DNA from: Nocardioides sp. InS609-2 | Lineage (GTDB): Bacteria; Actinomycetota; Actinomycetes; Propionibacteriales; Nocardioidaceae | Length of the DNA: 64,000 bases | Reading direction: 5' to 3' | Assembly: GCF_023208195.1 (NCBI RefSeq) | Contig: NZ_CP060034.1 | Location: 1,550,001-1,614,000 of the forward strand | Shown here: piece by piece, positions 36,131 through 44,871 of the stretch | Numbering within the stretch: position 1 is the stretch's first letter | Layout of the letters: each line of letters begins with the position of its first letter | The notes under the pieces: model-generated | What the model was told of the DNA's origin: nothing | Seen by the model: only the letters and a program-made list of their open reading frames with translations | Database searches by the model: none | Translations under genes and position numbers: made by a program

Positions 36131-36193
36131 CGTGAGGTTCGTGGGGTTTGCACGGCCCTCGAAGTTCACGGTCCCCCGCCTAGGCGGGGGACC
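36131..36193 (+). repeat. Bipartite hairpin element, copy 1
   Basis: It has two parts. A 10-nt arm (36131-36140), 20-nt spacer and imperfect complementary arm (GAAGTTCACG) are followed by a perfect GC hairpin with 11-nt arms (36170-36180 and 36183-36193). The plan of 10-20-10 stem plus GC hairpin, and the sequence AAGTTCA at the junction, are shared with the element at 40907-40970 in the opposite orientation. It lies after the DUF885 gene and may terminate transcription. Confidence 0.55.
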
Positions 36194-36299
36194 ATCGACG
36201 AGTCACCTCACGGCTCGACGGCCATCACCCGACACGGCGCCTCCATCAGCAGCCGGGTGGCGACACTGTCGAGCACCGGTCGCCCGCTAGCCTTTCCCC

Positions 36300-36908
36300 A
36301 TGGGGGCCATCAGGGAGACCGCTGCCGATCCGGCCGCCGAGCGGTTGTGGACGTCGGCCACCGTCATCACCTTCGTACGCACGGCGATCGCGGTCTCGCT
36401 CGCCGCGTGGGCGGCGTACGACGGTGACAAGACCCTGCTGGTCATCGCACTGGTCGTCTATTGGGTCGGCGACATGCTCGACGGCTTCGTGGCGCGGCTG
36501 CGCGACGAGGAGACCCGCATCGGCGCGGTGATGGACATTTTCAGCGACCGGTTCTGTGCCGGCGCGTTCTACATCGGGCTGGCCTGGCTCGAGCCGCACC
36601 TCTCGCCGGCGATCTTCGTCTACCTGGCGGAGTTCATGGTCATCGACTGCTTCATCTCGATCGCCTTCCTGGCCTGGCCGATCCGCAGCCCCAACTACTT
36701 CTACGAGATCGACCGCCGCATCTGGCTCTGGAACTGGTCGAAGCCCGGCAAGGCCACCAACTCCGCGCTCTTCGCCGTGCTCCTGCTGGTGACCGGCTGG
36801 ATGTGGCTCGGGCTCGCCATCGCCACCGCCCTGCTCGTGCTCAAGTGCGTGTCTCTCGGCTGGCTGATGAAGCTCAAGCTGCCGGTGCCGGAGCGAGTCG
36901 TCTCGTGA
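36300..36908 (+). CDS. CDP-alcohol phosphatidyltransferase family protein
   Basis: 202 aa integral membrane enzyme that transfers a phosphatidyl or similar group from a CDP-alcohol. The complete signature D-x2-D-G-x2-A-R-x8-G-x3-D-x3-D is present (GDMLDGFVARLRDEETRIG followed by AVMDIFSDRF). Several membrane helices surround it (ALVVYWVGDML, AGAFYIGLAWLE, AIFVYLAEFMVIDCFISIAF). Product unknown: phosphatidylglycerophosphate, phosphatidylinositol phosphate or an archaetidyl-type lipid are possible. ATG 36300 is 6 nt after TAGCCT. Overlaps the next gene (GTGA). Confidence 0.9.
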   Translation: MGAIRETAADPAAERLWTSATVITFVRTAIAVSLAAWAAYDGDKTLLVIALVVYWVGDMLDGFVARLRDEETRIGAVMDIFSDRFCAGAFYIGLAWLEPHLSPAIFVYLAEFMVIDCFISIAFLAWPIRSPNYFYEIDRRIWLWNWSKPGKATNSALFAVLLLVTGWMWLGLAIATALLVLKCVSLGWLMKLKLPVPERVVS

Positions 36909-37363
36909 AGCTGCTGATCGGGACGTTCTTCTTCTCTTTCGGCTCGGCCCTCATCCCGATCCTCAACGCCGAGGCCTACGTCGCGGTCGCGGCCAACACC
37001 TACCCGGCGATCCTGATCGCCTCCGTCGCCGCCGTCGGTCAGATGGTCGGCAAGACGCTGTGGTACTACGCGGGCGCCAACGCCGAGAAGCTCCCGTGGA
37101 TCCACGCCAGGATGGACAAGCCCAAGTCGCGCGCCAGCATGGAGAAGTGGCAGGAGCGCACCCAGGGCCGGCCGTGGTTCACCGCTGCGCTGCTCTTCGC
37201 CTCAGCCTGGGCGGGCATCCCGCCGTACGCCGTGATGGCCGCGCTGGCCGGCGTGCTGCGGGTGAACTTCCTGGTCTTCCTGCTCACCGGCCTGGTCGGC
37301 CGGTTCCTGCGGTTCTGGATCGTCGCCGCGGCGGCGACGTCACTGTTCGATCTGCTGCGCTGA
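36905..37363 (+). CDS. Small DedA/VTT-like membrane protein
   Basis: 152 aa with about four hydrophobic segments (LLIGTFFFSFGSALIPILNA, YPAILIASVAAVGQMVGKT, AALLFASAWAGIPPYAVM, FLVFLLTGLVGRFLRFW). The pattern of a re-entrant start with Glu (LNAEAYV) and a later Pro-Pro-Tyr resembles YqaA/VTT-type flippase-related proteins. A transport role for lipids is plausible because it is translationally coupled to the CDP-alcohol phosphatidyltransferase gene (GTG overlaps its stop). Its end overlaps the convergent gtrA-like gene by 24 bp. Confidence 0.75.
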   Translation: MKLLIGTFFFSFGSALIPILNAEAYVAVAANTYPAILIASVAAVGQMVGKTLWYYAGANAEKLPWIHARMDKPKSRASMEKWQERTQGRPWFTAALLFASAWAGIPPYAVMAALAGVLRVNFLVFLLTGLVGRFLRFWIVAAAATSLFDLLR

Positions 37364-37804
37364 CACGAGTGCCGGCTCCGATCGGAAGACGTACCTGCGG
37401 AAGAGCCAGAAGCGCGCGGCGAACCCCAGCCCCAGGCCGATGACATTGGCCGAGACGTTGTCGGCGACGGCGTTCTCGATGCCGAGTCCGTCTCGGGTCA
37501 GCCAGAGCAGCACGACCGGGATCGCCATCGTGACGACGTTGATCAGGACGTACGCCGACCGGCCGCCGTCGGCATGCACCGGCGGGCGGTGCCGGAAGGC
37601 CCACGAGCGGGTGCCGCGGTAGCTGACCAGCATGCCGATGGTGTTGGCGAGGATGTAGGCGCCGATGGCGTGGTCGGCCATGGGCGCGTCGAGGGCGCCC
37701 CAGCCGTGCAGCAGGTAGTTGAAGATCACGAACGCCACGAGGGTGGCGGCCATGCCCACGGTGATGAATCTGCTGACCTCGCCCAGCAGTCGGCGTGCAT
37801 CCAT
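37340..37804 (-). CDS. GtrA family membrane protein
   Basis: 154 aa with four predicted helices (FITVGMAATLVAFVIFNYLL, AIGAYILANTIGMLVSY, SAYVLINVVTMAIPVVLLWL, NVIGLGLGFAARFWLF) and the family motif SYRGTRSWAFRHRP between helices two and three. GtrA proteins are proposed flippases for polyprenyl-linked sugars in surface polysaccharide synthesis. The 3' ends of this and the preceding membrane gene overlap on opposite strands. Confidence 0.88.
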   Translation of the reverse strand: MDARRLLGEVSRFITVGMAATLVAFVIFNYLLHGWGALDAPMADHAIGAYILANTIGMLVSYRGTRSWAFRHRPPVHADGGRSAYVLINVVTMAIPVVLLWLTRDGLGIENAVADNVSANVIGLGLGFAARFWLFRRYVFRSEPALVSAQQIEQ

Positions 37805-37829
37805 GAGGTGAAGGCTAGCGGGGTGGCCG

Positions 37830-39026
37830 CTACTCCACGGGGAGGCCGAGGCCTCGAGCGATGAGCATCCGCTGGACCTCGGAGGTGCCCTCGCCGATCT
37901 CGAGCACCTTGGCGTCGCGGTAGAACCGCGCGACGGGGTACTCCTCCATGAAGCCGTAGCCACCGAAGACCTGGGTCGCGATGCGGGTGGCGGTGACGGC
38001 CGACTCGGTGGCGTAGAGCTTGGCGACCGCGGCCGCCTGCTTGAAGTCCTTGGTGGAGACCGCGTTGCCGGCCTCCATCTGGTCCTTCATGTCGGCGGCC
38101 TTGTAGGTCAGCAGGCGCGAGGCGTCGAGCATCACCTGGAGGTCGGAGATCTGGAACGCGACGCCCTGCTTGCGGCCGATCGGGCCACCGAACGTCTGCC
38201 GCTCGCCTGCGTACTGCAGCGACAGGTCGAGGCAGGCCTGGATGCAACCGACCGCCAGTGCGGCGATCGCGACGCGGCCGTCGTCGAGGGTGGCGAGGAA
38301 CTGCGCGTAGCCGCGGCCCCGGTCACCAAGCAGGTTGGCCTCGGGCACGCGGACGTCCTCGAAGCTCAGCGGGTGGGTGTCGGAGGCGTGCCAGCCGAGC
38401 TTGTCGTAGGCCTTCTCGGCGGTGAAGCCGGGCGTGCCGCCGGGCACGATGATCGTGCTGAGCTCGGGCCGGCCGCCGTCGCGCTCGCCGGTGCGCGCGG
38501 TGACGGTGACCAGGCTGGTGATCTCGGAGCCGGAGTTGGTGATGAACTGCTTGGCGCCGTTGACGACCCACTCGCCGTCGGTCAGCACGGCCTTGGTGCG
38601 GGTCGCGCCTGCGTCGGAGCCGGCACCCGGCTCGGTGAGGCCGAAGCCCGCGAGCTTGTCGCCACTGACCAGCTCGGGCAGCCACGTCTGCTTCTGCTCG
38701 TCGGTGCCGTAGGTCAGGATCGGGTTGATGCCCAGGCCGACCGCCGCCTCGAGCGTGATGCCCATCGACTGGTCGACGCGACCGATCTCCTCGATGGCCA
38801 GGCAGAGGCTGGTGAAGCCGCCGTCCTCACCAGCCAGGCCGGCGCCGCCGTACTCCTCGGGAGCGGTGAGGCCCATCAGGCCCAGCGCACCCATCTTCTT
38901 CACGACGTCGATCGGGAAGTGGTGGTCACGGTCCCACTGCGCGGCGTACGGCGCGATCTCGGCCTCCGCGAACTCGCGGACGCTGCGGCGGAACATCTCG
39001 TGCTCGGGCGACAACTCGTAGGCCAT
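37830..39026 (-). CDS. Acyl-CoA dehydrogenase
   Basis: 398 aa. The FAD enzyme signatures are GFGLTEPGAGSDAGATRTKA (about residues 127-146), FITNSGSEITSLVTVTART and the C-terminal VFGGYGFMEEYPVARFYRD with VLEIGEGTSEVQRM, whose Glu (IGEGT) matches the catalytic-base position. ATG 39026 is 6 nt after TAACAT (leaderless-type). It is divergent from the biotin carboxylase alpha gene, with an 18-bp palindrome between. This pairing suggests branched-chain amino acid or propionyl-CoA-linked catabolism, perhaps isovaleryl- or short-chain acyl-CoA; the exact substrate is inferred. Confidence 0.93.
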   Translation of the reverse strand: MAYELSPEHEMFRRSVREFAEAEIAPYAAQWDRDHHFPIDVVKKMGALGLMGLTAPEEYGGAGLAGEDGGFTSLCLAIEEIGRVDQSMGITLEAAVGLGINPILTYGTDEQKQTWLPELVSGDKLAGFGLTEPGAGSDAGATRTKAVLTDGEWVVNGAKQFITNSGSEITSLVTVTARTGERDGGRPELSTIIVPGGTPGFTAEKAYDKLGWHASDTHPLSFEDVRVPEANLLGDRGRGYAQFLATLDDGRVAIAALAVGCIQACLDLSLQYAGERQTFGGPIGRKQGVAFQISDLQVMLDASRLLTYKAADMKDQMEAGNAVSTKDFKQAAAVAKLYATESAVTATRIATQVFGGYGFMEEYPVARFYRDAKVLEIGEGTSEVQRMLIARGLGLPVE

Positions 39027-39034
39027 GCTCCAAT

Positions 39035-39064
39035 GTTAGCCGGACAGGTTAGCGATCGCTAACC
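39035..39064. promoter_or_regulatory. 18-bp palindromic operator plus half-site
   Basis: GGTTAGCGATCGCTAACC (39047-39064) is a perfect palindrome, and an extra half-site GTTAGC lies at 39035-39040. It covers the region about 20-40 bp upstream of the acyl-CoA dehydrogenase start and is 54 bp from the carboxylase GTG, so one repressor dimer could control both. TTAGCG-N2-CGCTAA-type dyads are typical of TetR regulators of acyl-CoA catabolism. No TetR gene is in the window. Confidence 0.65.
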
Positions 39065-39118
39065 TTCGGGCCCGGACCTTCGGCCGGCGTCGGCCGCGCG
39101 GGCGATATGGTCGGCTCC

Positions 39119-40891
39119 GTGCCTGACATCAAGCCGCTGCAGAAGGTCCTCATCGCCAACCGTGGCGAGATCGCCGTTCGCGTGATCCGCGCCTGCAAGG
39201 ACGCCGGCATCGGCTCCGTGGCGGTCTACGCCGATCCCGACCGGGACGCACAGTTCGTGCGCCTGGCCGACGAGGCCTACTCGCTGGGCGGCGCGACGCC
39301 GGCGGACTCCTACCTCGACATCGAGAAGATCATCAAGGTCGCCGCCGACTCTGGTGCTGATTCGGTGCACCCCGGCTACGGCTTCCTCGCCGAGAACGCC
39401 GCGTTCGCCCAGGCCGTCCTCGACGCCGGGCTCGTCTGGATCGGCCCGCCGCCCGCCGCGATCGAGAACCTCGGCGACAAGGTCAAGGCACGCCACATCG
39501 CCGAGCGCGTCGGCGCCCCCCTGGCCCCGGGCACCAAGGACCCGCTCGCCAACGCCGAGGAGGCCGTCGCCTTCGCCAAGGAGAACGGTCTCCCGATCGC
39601 GATCAAGGCCGCCTTCGGTGGCGGTGGCCGCGGACTCAAGGTCGCGCGGGAGATGTCCGAGGTCGCCGAGGCGTTCGAGTCCGCGGTCCGCGAGGCCGTG
39701 AGCGCGTTCGGCCGCGGCGAGTGCTTCGTGGAGAAGTTCCTCGACAAGCCACGCCACGTCGAGACCCAGTGCCTGGCCGACCAGCACGGCAACGTCGTGG
39801 TCGTCTCGACCCGCGACTGCTCGCTCCAGCGCCGCCACCAGAAGCTCGTCGAGGAGGCGCCCGCGCCGTACCTCACCGACGAGCAGACCACCTTGCTCTA
39901 CGAGTCGTCCAAGGCGATCCTGCGTGAGGCGGAGTACGTCGGCGCCGGCACCTGCGAGTTCCTGATCGGCCAGGACGGCACCATCTCCTTCCTGGAGGTC
40001 AACACCCGGCTCCAGGTCGAGCACTGTGTCTCCGAGGAGGTCACCGGCATCGACCTCGTGCGGGAGATGTTCCGCATCGCCGCCGGCGAGGAGCTCGGGT
40101 ACGACGACCCCGTGGTGCGCGGCCACTCCATCGAGTTCCGGATCAACGCCGAGGACGGCGGCCGCAACTTCATGCCCGCCCCCGGCACCCTCTCGGCCTG
40201 GAGCCCGCCGGGCGGCCCGGGCGTCCGCCTCGACGGCGGCTACGAGAACGGCGAGACCATCCCGGGCTCGTTCGACTCGCTGATCGCCAAGCTCATCGTG
40301 ACCGGGCGCGACCGCACCCAGGCGCTGGAGCGCTCTCGCCGGGCGCTCGACGAGTTCGTCGTCGACGGCATGCCCACCGTCATCCCGTTCCACCGCGCGG
40401 TCGTCTCCGACCCGGCGTACGTCGGTGACGGCGAGAAGTTCCGCGTCTACACCACCTGGATCGAGACCGACTTCGACAACCAGATCGCGCCGTACGCCGG
40501 TGACTCGGCCGAGGCCGACGAGCCAGCCGAGCGCCAGAAGGTCACCGTCGAGGTCGGCGGTCGCCGCCTCGAGGTCGTCATCCCCGGTGGGCTCGGCGGC
40601 CTGGCCGCCGGTGGGAGCGCGGGCGCAAAGAAGCCCAAGCGCAGTGCCGGCAAGAAGGCCGGCGCCGCCGCGTCCGGCGACTCCGTCACCAGTCCGATGC
40701 AGGGCACCATCGTCAAGGTCGCCGTCACCGACGGCCAGGAGGTCGCCGAGGGCGACGTCGTGGTCGTCATGGAGGCCATGAAGATGGAGCAGCCCATCAA
40801 GGCCCACAAGGCCGGCACCGTCACCGGTCTCCAGGCCGAGGTCGGCGCGACGGTCACCCAGGGCGCGGTCATCTGCGAGCTCAAGGACTGA
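39119..40891 (+). CDS. Acyl-CoA carboxylase alpha subunit (biotin carboxylase + BCCP)
   Basis: 590 aa. Biotin carboxylase occupies about residues 1-445: [47 protein letters not shown] and [18 protein letters not shown] linker rich in Ala/Lys precedes the BCCP domain (about 520-590), with the biotinyl Lys near residue 555 in [10 protein letters not shown]. It pairs with a carboxyltransferase such as the beta/epsilon genes at 30055-31883. The start is taken as GTG 39119, 7 nt after TATGGT; the ATG at 39107 would lie inside that -10 hexamer. A tandem hairpin element follows the stop. Confidence 0.94.
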   Translation: MPDIKPLQKVLIANRGEIAVRVIRACKDAGIGSVAVYADPDRDAQFVRLADEAYSLGGATPADSYLDIEKIIKVAADSGADSVHPGYGFLAENAAFAQAVLDAGLVWIGPPPAAIENLGDKVKARHIAERVGAPLAPGTKDPLANAEEAVAFAKENGLPIAIKAAFGGGGRGLKVAREMSEVAEAFESAVREAVSAFGRGECFVEKFLDKPRHVETQCLADQHGNVVVVSTRDCSLQRRHQKLVEEAPAPYLTDEQTTLLYESSKAILREAEYVGAGTCEFLIGQDGTISFLEVNTRLQVEHCVSEEVTGIDLVREMFRIAAGEELGYDDPVVRGHSIEFRINAEDGGRNFMPAPGTLSAWSPPGGPGVRLDGGYENGETIPGSFDSLIAKLIVTGRDRTQALERSRRALDEFVVDGMPTVIPFHRAVVSDPAYVGDGEKFRVYTTWIETDFDNQIAPYAGDSAEADEPAERQKVTVEVGGRRLEVVIPGGLGGLAAGGSAGAKKPKRSAGKKAGAAASGDSVTSPMQGTIVKVAVTDGQEVAEGDVVVVMEAMKMEQPIKAHKAGTVTGLQAEVGATVTQGAVICELKD

Positions 40892-40906
40892 TTTCCGTTC
40901 CCGTTC

Positions 40907-40970
40907 GGAATCCCCGGCCGACCGGGGATTCCTGAACTTGTCGGCGCGTGCACGCCACGTCAAGTTCAGG
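40907..40970 (-). repeat. Bipartite hairpin element, copy 2 (terminator)
   Basis: Two hairpins share two bases. The first has 11-nt arms GGAATCCCCGG/CCGGGGATTCC (40907-40917, 40922-40932) with a CCGA loop. The second has CCTGAACTTG (40931-40940) and CAAGTTCAGG (40961-40970) with a 20-nt spacer centred on GTGCAC. It follows the carboxylase stop by 15 bp. Read on the minus strand it has the same plan as the element at 36131-36193. Confidence 0.7.
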
Positions 40971-41007
40971 GAAACCCCGCCCAGTCTCCCGAGATCGGGC
41001 GGGCCGG

Positions 41008-42300
41008 CTACTCGCAGAGGCGCGGGTACTCCGCGGCCGAGCAGGAGTCGGTGCCGCCCATCCCCCAGCTGGTGTCCTTGCCCTTGCCGCCGTCGAGCTT
41101 GTCGTTGAAGAAGCTGCCGTAGGCCCAGTCGCTGCCGCCGTTCATCTTGGCGTCGAGCGCGCCACCGCGGGCAACCCCGACGAGCTCGCCGGAGTTGGTG
41201 CCGTTGAAGTCGACCGAGACGTAGTCGTTGACGATCACCTGCTCGATGCCGCTGACCTTGGCCGACCCGCCGACACCGGAGTCGATGACCCCGCTCGCGA
41301 GGTTGACGCGGATGCCCGGCCGGCTGCCGGGGTCGCCGAAGGTCGTGGTGAGGGTGAGGATGTCGACACCCGAGGCGCCGTCGATCTTGGCGCCGCCGCC
41401 GCGGACCACGCTGACGAACAGGGCGTCGTTGCCGCCGCCGGCGCTGACGTTGGCCGGCTCGGGCGACCGGGCGTAGATCGAGTCGACCTCGGGGCCACCC
41501 GAGAGGCTGTCCTGGCCCTTGAAGCTGTAGAGGTAGTCGACTCCCTCGCCGCCCGACAGCGTGTCGTTGTCGTCGCCGCCTGGCACGGGCCCTTCGGCCC
41601 ACAGCACGTCGTTGCCGCCGAGGCCATTGATGGTGTCGCCACCGCCACCGCCCTCGAGGTAGTCGTCGCGCGGAGAGCCGTTGATCGTGTCGGCGAACTG
41701 CGAGCCGATGATGCCGACCGGGCCGGCCGTCGCGACGGTGTCGGTGCCGTCGCCCACTGCCGTGCCGCTGGCGCCCGCGGCACTGAGGTTGACCGTCACC
41801 GGCACCGAGGACGTGGCGTAGGTGACCCGGTCGGGGATGGTCTCGTCGCGGCTGTTCCGCGCGTCGGCGACCGGGTCGATGAGGTCGTTGCCGGGGCCTG
41901 GGTCGATCAGGTCGCCGACCTTGTGGTCGCCACGGCCGTCGATCCAGAACGCGTCGGCACCGGCATAGACGGTGTCGTCACCGGCTCCGGCCAGGATCGT
42001 GTCGGCACCGGGGCCGCCGCAGATCACGTCGTTGCCGTCGAGTGCGTCGATGGTGTCGTCGCCGTTGCCCGACGAGATGACGTCAGGCCCAGGGGTGCCG
42101 GTGAGCTTGTCGGGGCCCTCGGTGCCGACGATCGTGGCCGCCGCGGCCCCGCAGCTCTCTGCGGCGCGGGCGAGCTTGAACCCGGCCTGTGCGGTCGACG
42201 TGGACAGTCCTTGGCCCGTGGAGAGCTCCGCCGTTCCCGGCGCACCCCACAAAGTCGTGATCGTCACGGCCCCGGCCAGGAGAATGAATCGCTTCTTCAT
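41008..42300 (-). CDS. Secreted RTX-like calcium-binding repeat protein
   Basis: 430 aa. A signal peptide spans about residues 1-27 (FILLAGAVTITTLWGAPGTA). Hemolysin-type nonapeptide repeats GGxGxDxxx then occur in blocks: SSGNGDDTIDALDGNDVICG with GGPGADTILAGAGDDTVYAG near 80-125, GGGGGDTINGLGGNDVLWAE near 220-240 and DNDTLSGGEGVDYLYSF after it. In this family they form Ca2+-loaded beta rolls outside the cell. No protease or lipase domain is visible, so it is likely a structural exported protein. No type I secretion genes are adjacent; the Sec signal suffices in a Gram-positive. ATG 42300 follows AAGGGGG. Confidence 0.88.
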   Translation of the reverse strand: MKKRFILLAGAVTITTLWGAPGTAELSTGQGLSTSTAQAGFKLARAAESCGAAAATIVGTEGPDKLTGTPGPDVISSGNGDDTIDALDGNDVICGGPGADTILAGAGDDTVYAGADAFWIDGRGDHKVGDLIDPGPGNDLIDPVADARNSRDETIPDRVTYATSSVPVTVNLSAAGASGTAVGDGTDTVATAGPVGIIGSQFADTINGSPRDDYLEGGGGGDTINGLGGNDVLWAEGPVPGGDDNDTLSGGEGVDYLYSFKGQDSLSGGPEVDSIYARSPEPANVSAGGGNDALFVSVVRGGGAKIDGASGVDILTLTTTFGDPGSRPGIRVNLASGVIDSGVGGSAKVSGIEQVIVNDYVSVDFNGTNSGELVGVARGGALDAKMNGGSDWAYGSFFNDKLDGGKGKDTSWGMGGTDSCSAAEYPRLCE

Positions 42301-42377
42301 GGCACCCCCTTCGCGACGACCCACCGTACGTGACAGAAGTAAAGAACACGGACAGGTGGGGTGCCCGCGCGTTTCGG

Positions 42378-43526
42378 TCAGCCGGTGAAAGGCTTCCCGA
42401 CGGCGGCGCGGATCACGTCGGAGGAGTCCCAGTCGTTGACCTGCATCGCGGCCGAGACGATGCCGTCGTGCAGCCAGTAGGCCTGGAACACGCGGCCCGG
42501 AACATCACCCCGGGTGACGACCTCGTCGCCGCGGCCGGCGCGGCCGACGTACTCCATGCCGAGGTCGTACTGGTCGGTGAAGAAGTACGGCGCCCGGTCG
42601 TAGGTCTCGGACCCGCCGGCCAGGTTGTGGGCGGCCACCTTGGCCTGCTCGATGGCGTTGTCCCAGTGCTCGACGCGCAGCCGGCCCAGCACCGGGTGGT
42701 CGTGCGATGCCAGGTCGCCGACGGCCCAGATGTGCTCGTCGCTGGTGCGCAGGGTGGCGTCGACCAGCACGCCGTTGTCGACGTCGAGCCCGGCCTCCTC
42801 GGCGAGCGTGGAGTCAGGCACCACGCCGATGCCGACGACCAGCAGGTCGCCCTCGACGTCACCGCCGTCGGTGTGTACGACGACCGATTCGCCCACCCGG
42901 TCGAAGCCGGTGATCGTCGCGCCGAGGCGAAGGTCGACGTCGTGCTCGCGGTGCAGGTCGGCGAAGACGGCGGCGATCTCGTCGCCCAGCACGCCTTGCA
43001 GGGGCAGGTCGGCCATCTCGATGACGGTCACCTCCGCACCGGCGTTGCGGGCGGCCGACGTCACCTCGAGGCCGATCCAGCCACCGCCGATGACGATGAC
43101 CCGGGTGCCGGAGTTGAGGCGTGACTTCAGCTGCGCGCTGTCGTCGATCGTGCGGAGGTAGACCGCACCGGCCGCGTCGGCATCCGGCAGGTGTCGCGGT
43201 TGTGCCCCGGTGGCGAGCAGCAATGCGTCGTACGACGTGGTCGCGCCGCTGTCGGTGGTGATGGTGCGGGCCTCGCGGTCGACGGCAACGACGCGCTCGC
43301 CGGTGTGGAGGTCGACGTCGTTGTCGGCGTACCACTGGCGGTCGTGGCAGTAGACGGACGCGGGCTCCTTGTCGCCCATCAGCACGGCCTTGGACAGTGG
43401 CGGCCGTTCGTACGGCTCGTGTGGCTCCGCCGCAAACACTGCGACCTCACCCTCGAAGCCGGTGTCACGCAGTTCCGTTGCTGCGGTGGCTGCTGCGAGC
43501 CCTCCGCCGACGATGACGATGCGCAT
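42378..43526 (-). CDS. FAD-dependent ferredoxin/rubredoxin reductase-type oxidoreductase
   Basis: 382 aa. Two Rossmann folds: RIVIVGGGLAAATAATELRD (FAD, residues 2-21) and VIVIGGGWIGLEVTSAARNA (NAD(P)H, about 144-163). FAD motif HIWAVGDLASHDHP lies near 275. The N-terminal PYERPPLSKAVL is typical of class I-like ferredoxin reductases of mono- and dioxygenase systems (BenC/CamA-like). It likely passes electrons from NAD(P)H to a ferredoxin or rubredoxin. The partner is not encoded nearby. It is directly downstream of the SpoIID/LytB gene on the same strand, 10 bp apart. Confidence 0.9.
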   Translation of the reverse strand: MRIVIVGGGLAAATAATELRDTGFEGEVAVFAAEPHEPYERPPLSKAVLMGDKEPASVYCHDRQWYADNDVDLHTGERVVAVDREARTITTDSGATTSYDALLLATGAQPRHLPDADAAGAVYLRTIDDSAQLKSRLNSGTRVIVIGGGWIGLEVTSAARNAGAEVTVIEMADLPLQGVLGDEIAAVFADLHREHDVDLRLGATITGFDRVGESVVVHTDGGDVEGDLLVVGIGVVPDSTLAEEAGLDVDNGVLVDATLRTSDEHIWAVGDLASHDHPVLGRLRVEHWDNAIEQAKVAAHNLAGGSETYDRAPYFFTDQYDLGMEYVGRAGRGDEVVTRGDVPGRVFQAYWLHDGIVSAAMQVNDWDSSDVIRAAVGKPFTG

Positions 43527-43536
43527 GACGGCGACG

Positions 43537-44790
43537 TTACTCCGCGCGGGCCGCCACAGGTGCTGTCACCGCGGTGAAGGTGAACCACGTCGAGCGCAGC
43601 CCCAGCACCGAGCGCACGGTGTCGCCGGACACGGTGACCGTGCCCTGGTCGCCGACGATGGTGAGGTCGGCGACGCGGCCGCCCCACTCGCCGTTGCCGT
43701 CGCGGGTGTCGACCACGAGCTGGGTGAGGTTGCCGATCTTCGGCCACTTCGCCTCGAAGGTGGCGTCGGTCAGCTCCTTGGTCCAGGCATGGACCGGGTT
43801 GCCGGCCCAGCCGTCGTAGGGGTCCTCGCGGGCGGCGAGGTAAGGCACGGAACCTGCCGCGGTCCACCCGCCGCTGCTGGAGGCGAACTGCGCGAACGCC
43901 GGCTCCCCCGCGACTGTCAGCGCCTGCCCGGCGGTCGCCGCCACGGCCTCGTCGGACAAGGGGTTCTCGGCCGAGCGGCCGCCGTAGACCTGGCAGGAGG
44001 TGGTGTCGCAGACCTGGTAGTGGCCGGCCCGCGGGTGTGCTCGTTCGTACGACGCGTAGGTGCGCGCGGCGACGGCCTGGGCGCGCACCGCCTCGGGGCT
44101 CCACGACGCCGGGATCTCGAGCGGCACCACGCCGCGCACGTAGCGGTCGAGGCCGAGGATGTTGACGGTGTCGCGGGCAACGCTGCCCGGCGAGGGCGCC
44201 GCGGCGCGAAGCTTGCCGCGGTAGGCGACGGTGCGGGACGGCGTGACCAGCGCGATCGGGGCACCCTTGGCGAAGAACTCGCCGTCGCCCGCGAACGCCA
44301 TCAGCTGCTGCCAGCCTCCTGTGCCGGCGCGGTGCGAGACGACCGTCTTGTTGGCCTTGTTGGCGATCAGCCGCCACTGGGTGGCGCCGTTGGCGGGCAG
44401 CAGCCACTTCTCCTGCGTCGAGGTGTTGCGGACGCTGAGTCCCTTGCGGGTGAGGACCACGACGTCGTCGGTCGTGTCACCGCTGACCAGCACCTTGATC
44501 GGGCCGGAGGCCGTGCCCCACTCGGTGCCCGCGTAGTAGAAGCCGATGATGTCGCGGTAGCCGAGCCCGGTGCGAGCGGCGCCCTCGGCGCCGTACTGCG
44601 ACATGCCGTGGCCGTGGCCGTAGCCGTGACCGGAGACCGTGATCGACGCCGTCGGTGGCACGGCGAAGATCTCGTTGACGGCGATGCTCTGGGCAACCGA
44701 GGGCGAGTGCAGCAAGAACCCGAGCTGCAGCGTCAGCGCCGCGGTGGCGGCCATGAGCAGCTTGCGAGTGGGGGGTCGAACCGGGCTCAT
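43537..44790 (-). CDS. Secreted SpoIID/LytB domain protein
   Basis: 417 aa. A hydrophobic N-terminus (LLMAATAALTLQLGFLLHSP) acts as signal peptide or anchor. Near residue 50 is the GHGYGHGHGMSQYGAEGAA motif seen in actinobacterial SpoIID proteins. The SpoIID/LytB core follows, with YVRGVVPLEIPASWSPEAVR and AQAVAARTYASYERAHPRA, including the catalytic-region Glu. The core cuts denuded glycan strands in spore formers; in actinobacteria the role is probably wall remodelling. Two Cys (CDTTSCQVYGG) may form a disulfide. The tandem GTCACA site at 44844-44858 lies 54 bp upstream of the start. Confidence 0.88.
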   Translation of the reverse strand: MSPVRPPTRKLLMAATAALTLQLGFLLHSPSVAQSIAVNEIFAVPPTASITVSGHGYGHGHGMSQYGAEGAARTGLGYRDIIGFYYAGTEWGTASGPIKVLVSGDTTDDVVVLTRKGLSVRNTSTQEKWLLPANGATQWRLIANKANKTVVSHRAGTGGWQQLMAFAGDGEFFAKGAPIALVTPSRTVAYRGKLRAAAPSPGSVARDTVNILGLDRYVRGVVPLEIPASWSPEAVRAQAVAARTYASYERAHPRAGHYQVCDTTSCQVYGGRSAENPLSDEAVAATAGQALTVAGEPAFAQFASSSGGWTAAGSVPYLAAREDPYDGWAGNPVHAWTKELTDATFEAKWPKIGNLTQLVVDTRDGNGEWGGRVADLTIVGDQGTVTVSGDTVRSVLGLRSTWFTFTAVTAPVAARAE

Positions 44791-44843
44791 CGGCGCTCTT
44801 CCTGGGTCTGATGTGACGACTGTGGCTCGATGGGACCACGTGC

Positions 44844-44858
44844 GTCACAGGCGTCACA
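44844..44858. promoter_or_regulatory. Tandem GTCACA-N3-GTCACA site upstream of SpoIID/LytB gene
   Basis: GTCACA occurs at 44844-44849 and 44853-44858, 54 bp from the start codon of the wall gene. Spacing, orientation and distance match the site at 878-892 in front of the LCP gene. A shared MtrA-like regulator is inferred. Confidence 0.5.
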
Positions 44859-44871
44859 ACGGAATGTCGAC

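Noticed and set aside
39059..41602. 847-codon minus-strand frame opposite the carboxylase gene
   Set aside because: Antisense to a clear biotin carboxylase; composition is mirror-image of the real frame.
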